This document shows, piece by piece, positions 28,058 through 36,256 of a stretch of 64,000 nucleotides of DNA. How positions within the stretch are numbered: the first letter of the stretch is position 1; every line of letters starts with the position of its first letter. The notes under the pieces are model-generated. The model had not been told where the DNA came from. It was given only the letters and a program-made list of their open reading frames with translations, and searched no databases. A program made the translations under genes and the position numbers. The stretch is from Odoribacter sp. AF15-53 (GTDB taxonomy: Bacteria; Bacteroidota; Bacteroidia; Bacteroidales; Marinifilaceae): NCBI RefSeq assembly GCF_003479425.1, contig NZ_QUHC01000004.1:124001-188000 (forward strand), written 5' to 3'.

Positions 28058-28834
28058 TTGGAATTAAAATTAACCAACCCGATTGTGTTCTTTGATTTAG
28101 AAACAACGGGTATTAATATTGCGAAGGACAAGATCGTGGAGATTTCGGTTCTGAAAGTGATGCCGAATGGGAAAGAAGAACAGAAAACGATCCGTGTTAA
28201 CCCGGAGATGCATATTCCGGAACAGGCGTCAGCTATTCACGGGATATATGACGAGGATGTGAAGGATTGTCCCACGTTCAAGGAGATCGCTAAAGATCTG
28301 GCGCGCTATATCGAGGGGTGTGATTTGGGAGGCTATAATTCGAATCGTTTTGATATTCCGTTGCTGGCGGAAGAGTTCTTGCGCGTGGACGTGGATTTCG
28401 ATATGCGTAAGCGGAAGTTCGTGGATGTACAGACGATTTTTCACAAGATGGAACAACGTACGTTAAGTGCAGCTTATCGTTTTTATTGTAACAAGAATCT
28501 GGAGGATGCGCATACGGCTGCTGCCGACACCACGGCTACTTATGAGGTGTTGAAGGCTCAACTGGATCGTTATAATGACACGTTGGAGAATGATATCACG
28601 TTCCTGAGTAAGTTTTCAGCCCAGAATAACACGGCGGATTTTGCCGGGTTTATCATATTTAATGAGGACGGGGTGGAAGTGTTTAATTTCGGTAAAAATA
28701 AGGGAGTACCTGTCGTGCAGGTATTGAAAGAGCAGCCTGGTTATTTTGCCTGGATGTTAAATGGTGAGTTCCCGTTATACACGAAGAAAATTCTGACGGA
28801 GATTCGTTTGCGAACGGCAGGATTGTTGAAGTAA
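28058..28834 (+). CDS. DnaQ-like 3'-5' exonuclease (DEDDh family)
   Basis: This 258-residue protein contains an exonuclease domain (about residues 8-175) like the proofreading subunit of DNA polymerase III. Exo motif I is FFDLETTG with Asp 13 and Glu 15, motif II is the NRFDIPLL stretch, and motif III is DAHTAAADT with His and Asp. The C-terminal 80 residues form a small extra domain (FNFGKNKGVPVVQVL), seen in Bacteroidetes exonucleases. The start must be TTG at 28058: a stop lies two codons upstream (28052) and the next Met falls after catalytic Asp 13. An AGG-like site lies just before it. Proofreading or DNA repair is likely, but cannot be told apart. Confidence 0.87.
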   Translation: MELKLTNPIVFFDLETTGINIAKDKIVEISVLKVMPNGKEEQKTIRVNPEMHIPEQASAIHGIYDEDVKDCPTFKEIAKDLARYIEGCDLGGYNSNRFDIPLLAEEFLRVDVDFDMRKRKFVDVQTIFHKMEQRTLSAAYRFYCNKNLEDAHTAAADTTATYEVLKAQLDRYNDTLENDITFLSKFSAQNNTADFAGFIIFNEDGVEVFNFGKNKGVPVVQVLKEQPGYFAWMLNGEFPLYTKKILTEIRLRTAGLLK

Positions 28835-28858
28835 GTTTCTTTGATTTTAAAATATGCG

Positions 28859-28896
28859 AGAGTACCGGAAGTTGAGATTCCGGTACTCTTTTTATT
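28859..28896 (+). terminator. Terminator after the DnaQ-like gene
   Basis: AGAGTACCGGAA (28859-28870) pairs with TTCCGGTACTCT (28878-28889) in a perfect 12-bp stem with a 7-base loop, followed by a T-rich tail (28890-28896). It lies 25 bases after the stop codon and closes the pepP-dnaN-exonuclease group. Confidence 0.9.
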
Positions 28897-29190
28897 TTAA
28901 GGTGAGAAATGTGTGGGGGAAACAATTTTGTAAACTTTGTGATTTCTTTTTCGTATACGTGTGAAAAGAACTAGAAGAACGGGATGTAATGGTCATGTTC
29001 TTAACGAGGTGGATGGCTTTGTAGATAGGGGCGGGATGAGAATGAAACTGCAAAAAACATCGGGATGATAGAGGGTGTTGGATGTTCAATTTGTTACATG
29101 TTTTTTTCATGGAGGTTTGATATACTTCTTACTATTTTGCTGAGAGTTGGAATGATAAAAAGAAAAACGTAATTAAATAGTCGATGGTTT
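28897..29190. other. Intergenic region between exonuclease and efflux operon
   Basis: No gene, RNA or repeat was recognised in these 294 bases. A TATTTTG at 29133-29139 resembles the -7 box of a promoter but lacks a good -33 partner at the right distance, so the efflux promoter is only guessed to lie here. Confidence 0.5.
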
Positions 29191-30240
29191 ATGAGATTTA
29201 AATGGATGGTTTACGCTATGTCTGTTCTTTTATGGATCGGATGTAAGGGAAAGAGGAATAATACGTATCAGGATATTGTTCGGCCTGTTAAAGTGGTAAA
29301 TGTAGAGTCTTTGGGTGCGGTGAACAAATTGTATACCGGTATCGTGGAGGCGGAAGAGTACAGTAATCTGGCATTTAAATTGTCGGGGCCGCTTATCTCG
29401 ATGAACGTGGACGAGGGACAGAAAGTGAAGAAGGGGCAAGTGATTGCGGCGGTAGATCCGTTGGATTATAAGTTACAATACGAGGCGAATAAAGCCGCTT
29501 ATCTGACGGCAAAATCACAATTGGAACGAAATAAACGATTGTTGTCCATGCAAGCGATATCCAAACAGGAGTACGAGATTGCCGAGGCGAATTATATAAA
29601 AGGGAAATCTGCTTACGAGGCTTCGGCAAACACGTTGGAAGATACGAAATTGCGGGCTCCGTTTGATGGTTTTGTGGAGAAGAAATTCGTGGAGAATTAC
29701 CAGAAAGTATCCCCGGGAGAATCTATTATAAAGTTGGTGAATCCGAATAAGCTGGCGGTAAGTTTCACGTTACCCGAGACGAGTGTTGATCTGACTCGTA
29801 CACCGATGACAGTGGCGGTGGAATTTGATACTTATAAGGGAATATGGTTCAAGGCCAAGGTGAAGGAGTTTATTGATGCTTCCCCGGACGGGACGGGTAT
29901 TCCGGTGAAATTGTCGATTGATGATCCCAGGTTTTCCCGAGACGAGCATAATATATATCCGGGTTTTTCCTGCAAGGTAAACTTGAAGATTGAGGCGGGT
30001 GATGAAAATAGTTATATCGTGCCGATGAGTGCGTTGTTTAAAGATTCGACAACGGGTAAGACGTGTGTATGGCTGTACGAGGCTAAGACTGGAACGGTGA
30101 GCAGTAGACCGGTGGAGATCGGGCAGTTGTTCGGGAATGATAAGATTATGGTACGGAATGGACTAACCAATGAGGATGTGATTGTGGTGGCGGGAACGAA
30201 TTATATAACGGAAGGTCAAAAAGTGAAGTTGCTAAAATAA
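29191..30240 (+). CDS. RND efflux periplasmic adaptor subunit
   Basis: This 349-residue membrane-fusion protein links the RND pump with its outer-membrane channel. The leader ends in a lipobox-like WIGC (cysteine 18), so it is probably lipid-anchored to the inner membrane. The barrel-sandwich halves are visible (LAFKLSGPLISMNVDEGQKV and TKLRAPFDGFVEKKF), separated by a coiled-coil hairpin (about residues 90-150), then a beta-barrel domain and a membrane-proximal end. It is 9 bases before the pump gene. It belongs to the AcrA/MexA type rather than a heavy-metal type by length and lack of His clusters. Confidence 0.9.
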   Translation: MRFKWMVYAMSVLLWIGCKGKRNNTYQDIVRPVKVVNVESLGAVNKLYTGIVEAEEYSNLAFKLSGPLISMNVDEGQKVKKGQVIAAVDPLDYKLQYEANKAAYLTAKSQLERNKRLLSMQAISKQEYEIAEANYIKGKSAYEASANTLEDTKLRAPFDGFVEKKFVENYQKVSPGESIIKLVNPNKLAVSFTLPETSVDLTRTPMTVAVEFDTYKGIWFKAKVKEFIDASPDGTGIPVKLSIDDPRFSRDEHNIYPGFSCKVNLKIEAGDENSYIVPMSALFKDSTTGKTCVWLYEAKTGTVSSRPVEIGQLFGNDKIMVRNGLTNEDVIVVAGTNYITEGQKVKLLK

Positions 30241-30249
30241 GTAGAGATT

Positions 30250-33200
30250 ATGAATATAGCTAAATATTCGCTAGATAACACGAAGGTAATTTATTTCTTT
30301 TTGGCCATTCTCTTGATCGGGGGAGTGTTTTCTTTCGATCTGTTGGGGAAAAAGGAAGATTCGCCTTTCGTGATAAAAACGGCGGTCGTTATAACTCGGT
30401 ATCCGGGAGCTACCCCGAGTGAGGTAGAGCAGTTGATCACGGAACCGATCGAGAGAGAGATACAATCCATGCGTCGGGTTTACAAGTTGAAATCTGATTC
30501 GTATTACGGAATGTCCAAGATTCAGATAGAATTGAGCCCGGCAACCCCGCCGGAGGAGATGCCGCAGATGTGGGACGAGTTGAGACGCAAGGTGTTGAAC
30601 ATTCAACCTTCGTTACCTTCGGGAGCCTCGACGATTAGCGTGTCGGATGATTTCGGGGACGTGTTCGGTATATATTACGGGTTGACGGCAGATGAGGGAT
30701 TCTCATATCACGATTTGCGGGAGTGGGGACAGAAGTTGAAGACACAGTTGGTTTCCGTGGACGGGGTGCAGAAGGTGGCCCTGTATGGAGAACAGACGGA
30801 GGTTGTGAACGTGTTTATTTCCATGTCGAAGTTAGCGAATTCGGGTGTTGATCTGAACTCGTTGATGCAGACGATTAAATCTCAGAATTCATTGATTAAC
30901 ACGGGGGAGAAACGTGCGGGAAATATTGAGTTGAAGATACTGGCGGATGGGACTTACAAGACGCTGGATGATATCCGGAACCAGTTGATCGTGACAACTA
31001 GCGGCCAGCAGGTGCGACTGGGAGATATCACGACGATTGAAAAAGGGTATATGGACCCGCCGAGTAGCTTGATGCGGGTGAACGGTAAACGGGCTATCGG
31101 TATCGGAATTTCAACCGACCCGGAACGGGATGTGGTGAAGACAGGGAGGCTGGTAGTGGAGAGGTTGCAACAATTGGAGGAGATGATGCCCGTGGGAATC
31201 GAACTGGTGACGCTTTACCCGGAGAACGAGATTGCGAGAGAGGCGAACAACGGGTTCCTGTTGAATCTGGTGGAGTCTGTGGCGATCGTGATATTTATTA
31301 TCCTGTTGGTCATGGGTACCCGTGCCGGATTTCTGATCGGTTCTTCGTTGGTGTTCTCTATCGGGGGAACGATGTTGATTATGCAGTTTATGGGAGTGGG
31401 GTTGAACCGGACGTCGCTGGCTGCTTTTATTATCGCCATGGGTATGTTGGTGGATAATGCTATCGTGGTCACGGATAATGCTCAAATATTGATTAAAAAG
31501 GGAATGCGACGACGGGATGCTTTGATTAAGGGGGCTACGGTTCCGCAATGGGGATTGTTGGGAGCGACGTTGATTGCCATATTCTCTTTCCTGCCGTTGT
31601 ACTTGGCGCCTTCGGCTGTTGCCGAGATGGTGAAACCGTTGTTTATCGTGTTGGCCGTATCTCTGGCGTTAAGTTGGATTTTAGCCTTGACGCAGACAAC
31701 TGTGTTCGGTAATTTCATGTTGAAGGAGAATACGGATGGTCCTGCGAAAGATCCTTATGATACCAAATTTTATAACAAGTTCGTTTCGTTATTGCGCGGA
31801 TTGATCAAGCATAAGGTGATCACGCTTGTTTCGGTGCTTTGCCTGTTCCTGTTATCTTTATATGTCATGGGGGTTATGCCCCAAAATTTCTTCCCGAGTA
31901 TGGATAAACCTTATTTCCGGGCCGATTGTTTTTTGCCGGAGGGTTTTAGTATCCGGGAGTCCGAGAAGATGATGTCGGATATCGAAAGTTATTTGTTGAG
32001 GCAAGAAGAGGTGACTAATGTTTCCGTGACGATCGGGGGATCGCCGCTCCGGTATTATCTAGCAAGTACCTCTTTCGGGCCGAAGGCGAATTTCGGAAAC
32101 TTGTTGATCGAGGTACAGAGGAAAGAACAATCCCCGGTCGTGGAAGAACGTTTGAATACTTACGTGCGGGAGAATTACCCGGATGTGTTGATTCGATCGT
32201 CCTTGTTCAAGATGTCTCCGGCTGTGGAAGCTGCGATAGAGATCGGTTTTATCGGGGAAAATATTGATACGCTGGCGAATTTAACCGAACGTGCCATGCA
32301 GATCATGCGGGGATGTGACATGGTGACCGATGTCCGGGGTAGTTGGGGAAATAAAGTCCCGGTTTGGGAACCTGCTTATTCTCAGGAGAGAGGGCAACGT
32401 TTGGGGATTACCCGTCAATCGGTGGCTTATGCCTTGAAGATCGCCACGAATGGATTGGCCCTCGGGGATTACCGGGAGAAGGATTTGTTTATGCCGATCC
32501 TGTTGAAAGAGGATGGTTTCGATAGCAAGAATTTGGATAACATGAAAACGTTACCTGTGTTTGCCACGCAAGGTTTCACGGTGCCCCTAGCGCAGGTGGT
32601 GGACAGTTTTGCCTATGATTATCACTACAACGTGATTAAGCGGTATAACCGGGACCGGGTGATGATGGCACAATGTGACCCGAAACGGGGGGCTAACACG
32701 AAAGCGGCTTTCTCGCAGGTGTGGAGCCGGGTGAAACAGATGGATGTTCCGGAGGGGTATCAGATGAAGGTTTTTGGGGAGGACGAGAGTCAGGTGGAAT
32801 CCAATCAGGCTTTGGCTGCTAATATGCCGTTGACTTTCATATTGATGTTTATTGTGCTGTTGTTGCTTTTTAAGACTTATCGAAAACCGACGATTATATT
32901 GTTGATGGTGCCGTTGATCTTTATCGGGGTCGTGTTCGGTTTGCTCGTGATGGATAAGATGTTCGACTTTTTTGCTCTTTTAGGCGTGTTGGGCTTGGTC
33001 GGAATGAATATTAAGAATGCGATTGTGTTGGTGGATCAGATCGGGATCGAGCAGGAAAACGGGCTGGCCCCGTTGGATGCTGTGTTGCAGGCGACGAAAT
33101 CGAGAATCGTTCCGGTGGCTATGGCTTCGGGGACCACGATATTAGGAATGTTACCGTTGCTGTTTGATGCCATGTTTGGCGGGATGGCGGCTTGTATTAT

Positions 33201-33285
33201 GGGAGGTTTGCTGGTTGCCAGTTTATTGACGATTGTGGTATTGCCAGTGACGTATTGTTTGATATTTAGGATAAAGGCCGATTAA
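30250..33285 (+). CDS. RND efflux transporter permease
   Basis: This 1011-residue inner-membrane pump of the AcrB superfamily uses the proton gradient to expel small molecules. The family signatures are at their usual places: the first membrane helix near the N-terminus, TRYPGATPSEVEQLITEPIE, the proton-relay helix 4 with GMLVDNAIVVTDN (Asp kept, neighbouring Asp replaced by Asn, as in many Bacteroidetes homologues), and the C-terminal GMNIKNAIVLVDQ repeat. The two halves show the expected internal duplication. Substrates cannot be predicted. Adaptor upstream and TolC-like gene downstream complete a tripartite pump. Confidence 0.93.
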   Translation: MNIAKYSLDNTKVIYFFLAILLIGGVFSFDLLGKKEDSPFVIKTAVVITRYPGATPSEVEQLITEPIEREIQSMRRVYKLKSDSYYGMSKIQIELSPATPPEEMPQMWDELRRKVLNIQPSLPSGASTISVSDDFGDVFGIYYGLTADEGFSYHDLREWGQKLKTQLVSVDGVQKVALYGEQTEVVNVFISMSKLANSGVDLNSLMQTIKSQNSLINTGEKRAGNIELKILADGTYKTLDDIRNQLIVTTSGQQVRLGDITTIEKGYMDPPSSLMRVNGKRAIGIGISTDPERDVVKTGRLVVERLQQLEEMMPVGIELVTLYPENEIAREANNGFLLNLVESVAIVIFIILLVMGTRAGFLIGSSLVFSIGGTMLIMQFMGVGLNRTSLAAFIIAMGMLVDNAIVVTDNAQILIKKGMRRRDALIKGATVPQWGLLGATLIAIFSFLPLYLAPSAVAEMVKPLFIVLAVSLALSWILALTQTTVFGNFMLKENTDGPAKDPYDTKFYNKFVSLLRGLIKHKVITLVSVLCLFLLSLYVMGVMPQNFFPSMDKPYFRADCFLPEGFSIRESEKMMSDIESYLLRQEEVTNVSVTIGGSPLRYYLASTSFGPKANFGNLLIEVQRKEQSPVVEERLNTYVRENYPDVLIRSSLFKMSPAVEAAIEIGFIGENIDTLANLTERAMQIMRGCDMVTDVRGSWGNKVPVWEPAYSQERGQRLGITRQSVAYALKIATNGLALGDYREKDLFMPILLKEDGFDSKNLDNMKTLPVFATQGFTVPLAQVVDSFAYDYHYNVIKRYNRDRVMMAQCDPKRGANTKAAFSQVWSRVKQMDVPEGYQMKVFGEDESQVESNQALAANMPLTFILMFIVLLLLFKTYRKPTIILLMVPLIFIGVVFGLLVMDKMFDFFALLGVLGLVGMNIKNAIVLVDQIGIEQENGLAPLDAVLQATKSRIVPVAMASGTTILGMLPLLFDAMFGGMAACIMGGLLVASLLTIVVLPVTYCLIFRIKAD

Positions 33286-33295
33286 TTTTAGATTG

Positions 33296-33425
33296 AACTC
33301 CTCTGTCAGCTTCGCTGCAACCTTCTCAATGAACAGGGTTGGAGCTAGAGACTTTTCCCGAAGACGGTGAGTAGTGTAGCTCTTCCTCTGTTTATAGAGG
33401 GAGTACCCGAAGGGGGGAGGAAGTT
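33296..33425. repeat. Imperfect palindromic element with two inner hairpins
   Basis: The ends AACTCCTC (33296-33303) and GAGGAAGTT (33417-33425) pair with one bulge. Inside are two hairpins: CAACC/GGTTG at 33318-33341 and CTTCCTCT/AGAGGGAG at 33382-33403. The layout of an outer stem around two hairpins is the same as at 50601-50690, although only short words are shared. It lies between the pump and the TolC gene, where it would be transcribed. Confidence 0.6.
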
Positions 33426-33473
33426 TAGAAATAAAGTTGAAGGAAATTTAGAATGAAATAATTTTCAATTATT

Positions 33474-34739
33474 ATGAAAGGAATTATTATTACAATAGGA
33501 ATTCTATTAATAACGATGGTAAGCGGAAAGGCTCAGACTTTGACAGTGGAACAGTACCGGGCAAAGGTGTTGGAGTATAACCAGGATATAAAACAATCGA
33601 GAGAGACCGTCAAAGCAGCGATATATGCCTTGAAAGGAGTAAAGACGGGTTTCTTCCCGAAATTACAATTGGGTGGAAACTATTCTTACCAGATCGAGGA
33701 TCTGGAATTTATGCCAGGAGTGGATTTGAAACATGATAATTATTCGGCTGAAGCCGCTTTATCGCAGAACGTGTATTCGGGGAGTGCGGTACGGAAACAG
33801 CAGGAGGCTGCTAAGTTGCAGAAGGCGATTGCCCGGTTGGGAGAAGAACTAACCATAGATAATATCGTGTATGCGGCAGATGTGAGTTATTGGACTGTGG
33901 CGGCGAACGAGAGCCTGTTTTATATTTCTCAAGAGTTTGTGATGATTGTGCGGGAACTGGATGGGATCGTGCAAAAACGTTTTGACGAGGGGGCGATTAG
34001 TAAGACTGATCTTTTAATGGTGAAAACTCGTTTGAAGGAAGCCGAGTTGCAGCAATCTACCCGGAGTATGAATTATCAAACGGCAATGCAGTCGTTTAAG
34101 ATCATGATGGGGGCCCCGTTGGAAGAACAGGTGGTGATTATTGATTCGATACAGAAACCGGTGATTGTTCCGGCGTTGCAGCCTTTGGAGGTTGCCTTGA
34201 AGCGGAGGGCTGATTACCAGATCGCTGCGCAGGATTTTAATTTGACAAAACAACAAACGAAGATTATTCGTTCCAAATATTTGCCACAGTTTGCCGTGGG
34301 ATTGAAAGAGACGTGGGGAACACCAATGATCAACGTGGATGGAAAGGAGAAGTTTGCCACAGTGGCTTTTGCCAAATTTAGCATGCCGATTTTCAACTGG
34401 GGAGAGAAACGTCAATACGTGAAGCAAAATCGGGCGATGGAAACAAGCAAGGAGTTAGCCATGAGTAAGGTGGAAGATCAGGTGAAGGAGGAGTTGGCGA
34501 ACGCCTGGGTAAAGTTGAATGAGAATTGGAAACAGGTGGAGATCGCTAATTCCACGTTGGAAATTGCTCGTGAAAACTTGAAATTGAATACGTTCAGTTA
34601 TAACGAAGGGAAATTACCGATTCTGGATGTACTCTCTTCACAGGCAACTTGGTTGCAGTCATATACGAACGTGGTATCAGCTAATTACCAGTATAAAGTA
34701 GCCTATGCCGAGTACGTGAAGATTTTGGGAGGACTTTGA
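33474..34739 (+). CDS. TolC-family outer-membrane efflux protein
   Basis: This 421-residue protein has a signal peptide (cleavage near GKAQ) and two repeats of the long alpha-helical coiled-coil plus beta-strand unit that builds the TolC channel. Typical features are LTVEQYRAKVLEYNQDI at the N-terminus, the RFDEGAISKTDLLMVKTRLKEA helix in the first repeat and the matching SYNEGKLPILDVLSSQATW in the second. It is the outer-membrane part of the RND pump encoded upstream. No lipobox is seen. A 188-base gap with a palindromic element separates it from the pump gene. Confidence 0.9.
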   Translation: MKGIIITIGILLITMVSGKAQTLTVEQYRAKVLEYNQDIKQSRETVKAAIYALKGVKTGFFPKLQLGGNYSYQIEDLEFMPGVDLKHDNYSAEAALSQNVYSGSAVRKQQEAAKLQKAIARLGEELTIDNIVYAADVSYWTVAANESLFYISQEFVMIVRELDGIVQKRFDEGAISKTDLLMVKTRLKEAELQQSTRSMNYQTAMQSFKIMMGAPLEEQVVIIDSIQKPVIVPALQPLEVALKRRADYQIAAQDFNLTKQQTKIIRSKYLPQFAVGLKETWGTPMINVDGKEKFATVAFAKFSMPIFNWGEKRQYVKQNRAMETSKELAMSKVEDQVKEELANAWVKLNENWKQVEIANSTLEIARENLKLNTFSYNEGKLPILDVLSSQATWLQSYTNVVSANYQYKVAYAEYVKILGGL

Positions 34740-34740
34740 T

Positions 34741-34763
34741 GGGCTGAAAGCCCGTTTAATTTT
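34741..34763 (+). terminator. Terminator after the efflux operon
   Basis: GGGCT-gaa-AGCCC (34741-34753) directly after the TolC stop codon, followed by a T-rich tail (gtttaatttt). Confidence 0.6.
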
Positions 34764-34905
34764 AGATTTAATGATTTTAGATTGAAAAATTCCGTGATTG
34801 GGAGATTGCCGATTCTGTGATTCAGCAGCACAAGCTGCTGTGAACAAAGCGCCCCGCAGGGGTCCATTGACCTTATAAACTTTATGGACTTTATAAACTT
34901 TATGA
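34757..34905. repeat. AT-rich ATTTTAGATT repeats and an 18-bp tandem repeat
   Basis: Copies of the word ATTTTAGATT are at 34757-34783, a short CG-rich palindrome-like stretch (gcagcacaagctgctg) near 34825, and two 18-base tandem units at 34870-34887 and 34888-34905 that differ at two or three positions (ACCTTATAAACTTTATGG and ACTTTATAAACTTTATGA). The region lies between two convergent genes. The ATTTTAGATT word recurs at several other intergenic places in the window. Confidence 0.7.
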
Positions 34906-34915
34906 ACTCGTTTTT

Positions 34916-36055
34916 TCAATTGTTTAGCAGTATTTTGATAAAGAAGTTAATGGCTCCGGTGGCGTGATCGCCTTTGAGGTCTGTTAATTTTACGTTGCAA
35001 CCTCTTTTTTGAAATTCGTCGAAAGCTTTTTGGGTGTTGAAGTAGGGAACGTAATCATCGGTTGGAGAGTGCATGAATGTAATCGGGGCTTCGGGAATCC
35101 AGTTGAGTAACGTGTTTGCTGCTAATAACTGATCCAGACGTTGGATAGAGGTATTTTTGGCCGCAGTGTAGAAATCCGGATGCAGGATCGCATCCAGACG
35201 GTTTCCCAGTTGGTAATTAATTTCATTTAGCCCGTGTTGTCCGTCATACAAACTTTCTATTTTTGGGGGATCTATAAACAATTCATCAAGCTGCATTTCG
35301 TTCTTTGTGTTGAGTCCCAAAATCAGATAGGGGGCAAAGGCCGGGGCAGACATGATATTTTGTTTCAGGTATGCCTGATAGGTTTGGGTGAAATCGTAAA
35401 CGCCACCTCCCGCGTATACTTGTTTTACTTTCCAAGGGGAGGTTGACGAGTTTTCCATTTCTCGAAGCAAGGCTAGCGTGGCGCTACCTCCTTGCGAGTA
35501 TCCGGCGAGGGTGATTTCCTCCGGGAGTTGAAAACCTTGCGACGTCAAGTATTCTTTCCCGGCACGGATCATGTCGAGACAAGTGTGTCCGGTGATAGAG
35601 GATTGCATGAATGGGTGGGGGAGAGAGTGCGTTTTTCCGAACCCGATGTAATCAGCCATGACCACGATTTGGTTAAAGAAAACGGGGATGATTTCCGGTG
35701 AAAGCAATACCAATGATGGCGCCTGTGATTTTAAGAACAGAGTGGAGTGTTGTATGCTGGTAATTCCTTTGATTTCTCCGGCCGGATAGGCGATGATACC
35801 CGAAGCAACGACATCTTTGTTGTTAACATCCTTTGTCCAGTAGTTGATGGCTATCACCCGGATGTCTTTGACAAAAGAAGATAAGAACGGGTAATTGTTG
35901 AATATTTCCGGGTAAGCTTTTTGAATATCTTGGGATGAAAAACTTTTTTCTTGCGTGACGAAAATTAAATAACGGGCGATATCTTTATCCTTGTCGTCTG
36001 AACATGAGGCGAAAAACAGACATGCGATACATACGAAACAGATTAATTTTTTCAT
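34916..36055 (-). CDS. Secreted alpha/beta-hydrolase lipoprotein (lipase-like)
   Basis: This 379-residue lipoprotein has a leader and lipobox ASC (cysteine 18 counted from MKKLICF). It has the alpha/beta-hydrolase nucleophile elbow LAGYSQGGSA with Ser 187, an Asp in the HSPTDDYVP loop and the final His in GDHATGA near the C-terminus, giving a complete triad. The layout with GYSQGG and a helical insert resembles the secretory lipase family (LIP), so a lipid or ester is a plausible substrate. The in-frame ATG at 36088 was rejected because it adds eleven residues before the signal peptide and lies close to the promoter. It is a single-gene unit. Confidence 0.8.
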   Translation of the reverse strand: MKKLICFVCIACLFFASCSDDKDKDIARYLIFVTQEKSFSSQDIQKAYPEIFNNYPFLSSFVKDIRVIAINYWTKDVNNKDVVASGIIAYPAGEIKGITSIQHSTLFLKSQAPSLVLLSPEIIPVFFNQIVVMADYIGFGKTHSLPHPFMQSSITGHTCLDMIRAGKEYLTSQGFQLPEEITLAGYSQGGSATLALLREMENSSTSPWKVKQVYAGGGVYDFTQTYQAYLKQNIMSAPAFAPYLILGLNTKNEMQLDELFIDPPKIESLYDGQHGLNEINYQLGNRLDAILHPDFYTAAKNTSIQRLDQLLAANTLLNWIPEAPITFMHSPTDDYVPYFNTQKAFDEFQKRGCNVKLTDLKGDHATGAINFFIKILLNN

Positions 36056-36085
36056 CATCACTAGATCGATTTGTAAGTTCAAGAT

Positions 36086-36093
36086 CAAAAGTA
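36086..36093 (-). promoter_or_regulatory. Promoter -7 box of the lipase-like gene
   Basis: The minus strand reads TACTTTTG, matching TAnnTTTG fully, 30 bases before the start codon at 36055. No good -33 box is seen at 19-21 bases, so only the -7 box is called. Confidence 0.45.
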
Positions 36094-36211
36094 AGGAATA
36101 AATTCGGGATTATAAGAGAAAATCATGTTCAGTTTTATATTTCTAGTTTTTAATTTTAACCAGGATGGGTGTTTTTTTTCGGGTTTAGCGGGGATTTACA
36201 CTAAGAAATTG

Positions 36212-36219
36212 TATTTTTG
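36212..36219 (+). promoter_or_regulatory. Promoter -7 box of argS
   Basis: TATTTTTG fully matches TAnnTTTG. Transcription would start at about 36226, so the open frame upstream of 36257 would be mostly untranscribed or leaderless. A TTTA box is present only at a longer distance (25 bases), so the -33 element is weak. Confidence 0.45.
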
Positions 36220-36256
36220 CAGATCAATGGATAACTGTATTAAAAGTTTGAGCGAT

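Noticed and set aside
29101..29140. Promoter for the efflux operon at TATTTTG (29133)
   Set aside because: No TTTG-like box at 19-21 bases upstream, and the -7 box itself is incomplete.
34677..34919. Minus-strand open frame with a VHKVYKV repeat
   Set aside because: The repeat comes from the 18-bp tandem DNA repeat, and the frame overlaps the end of the TolC-like gene. No start or domain supports it.
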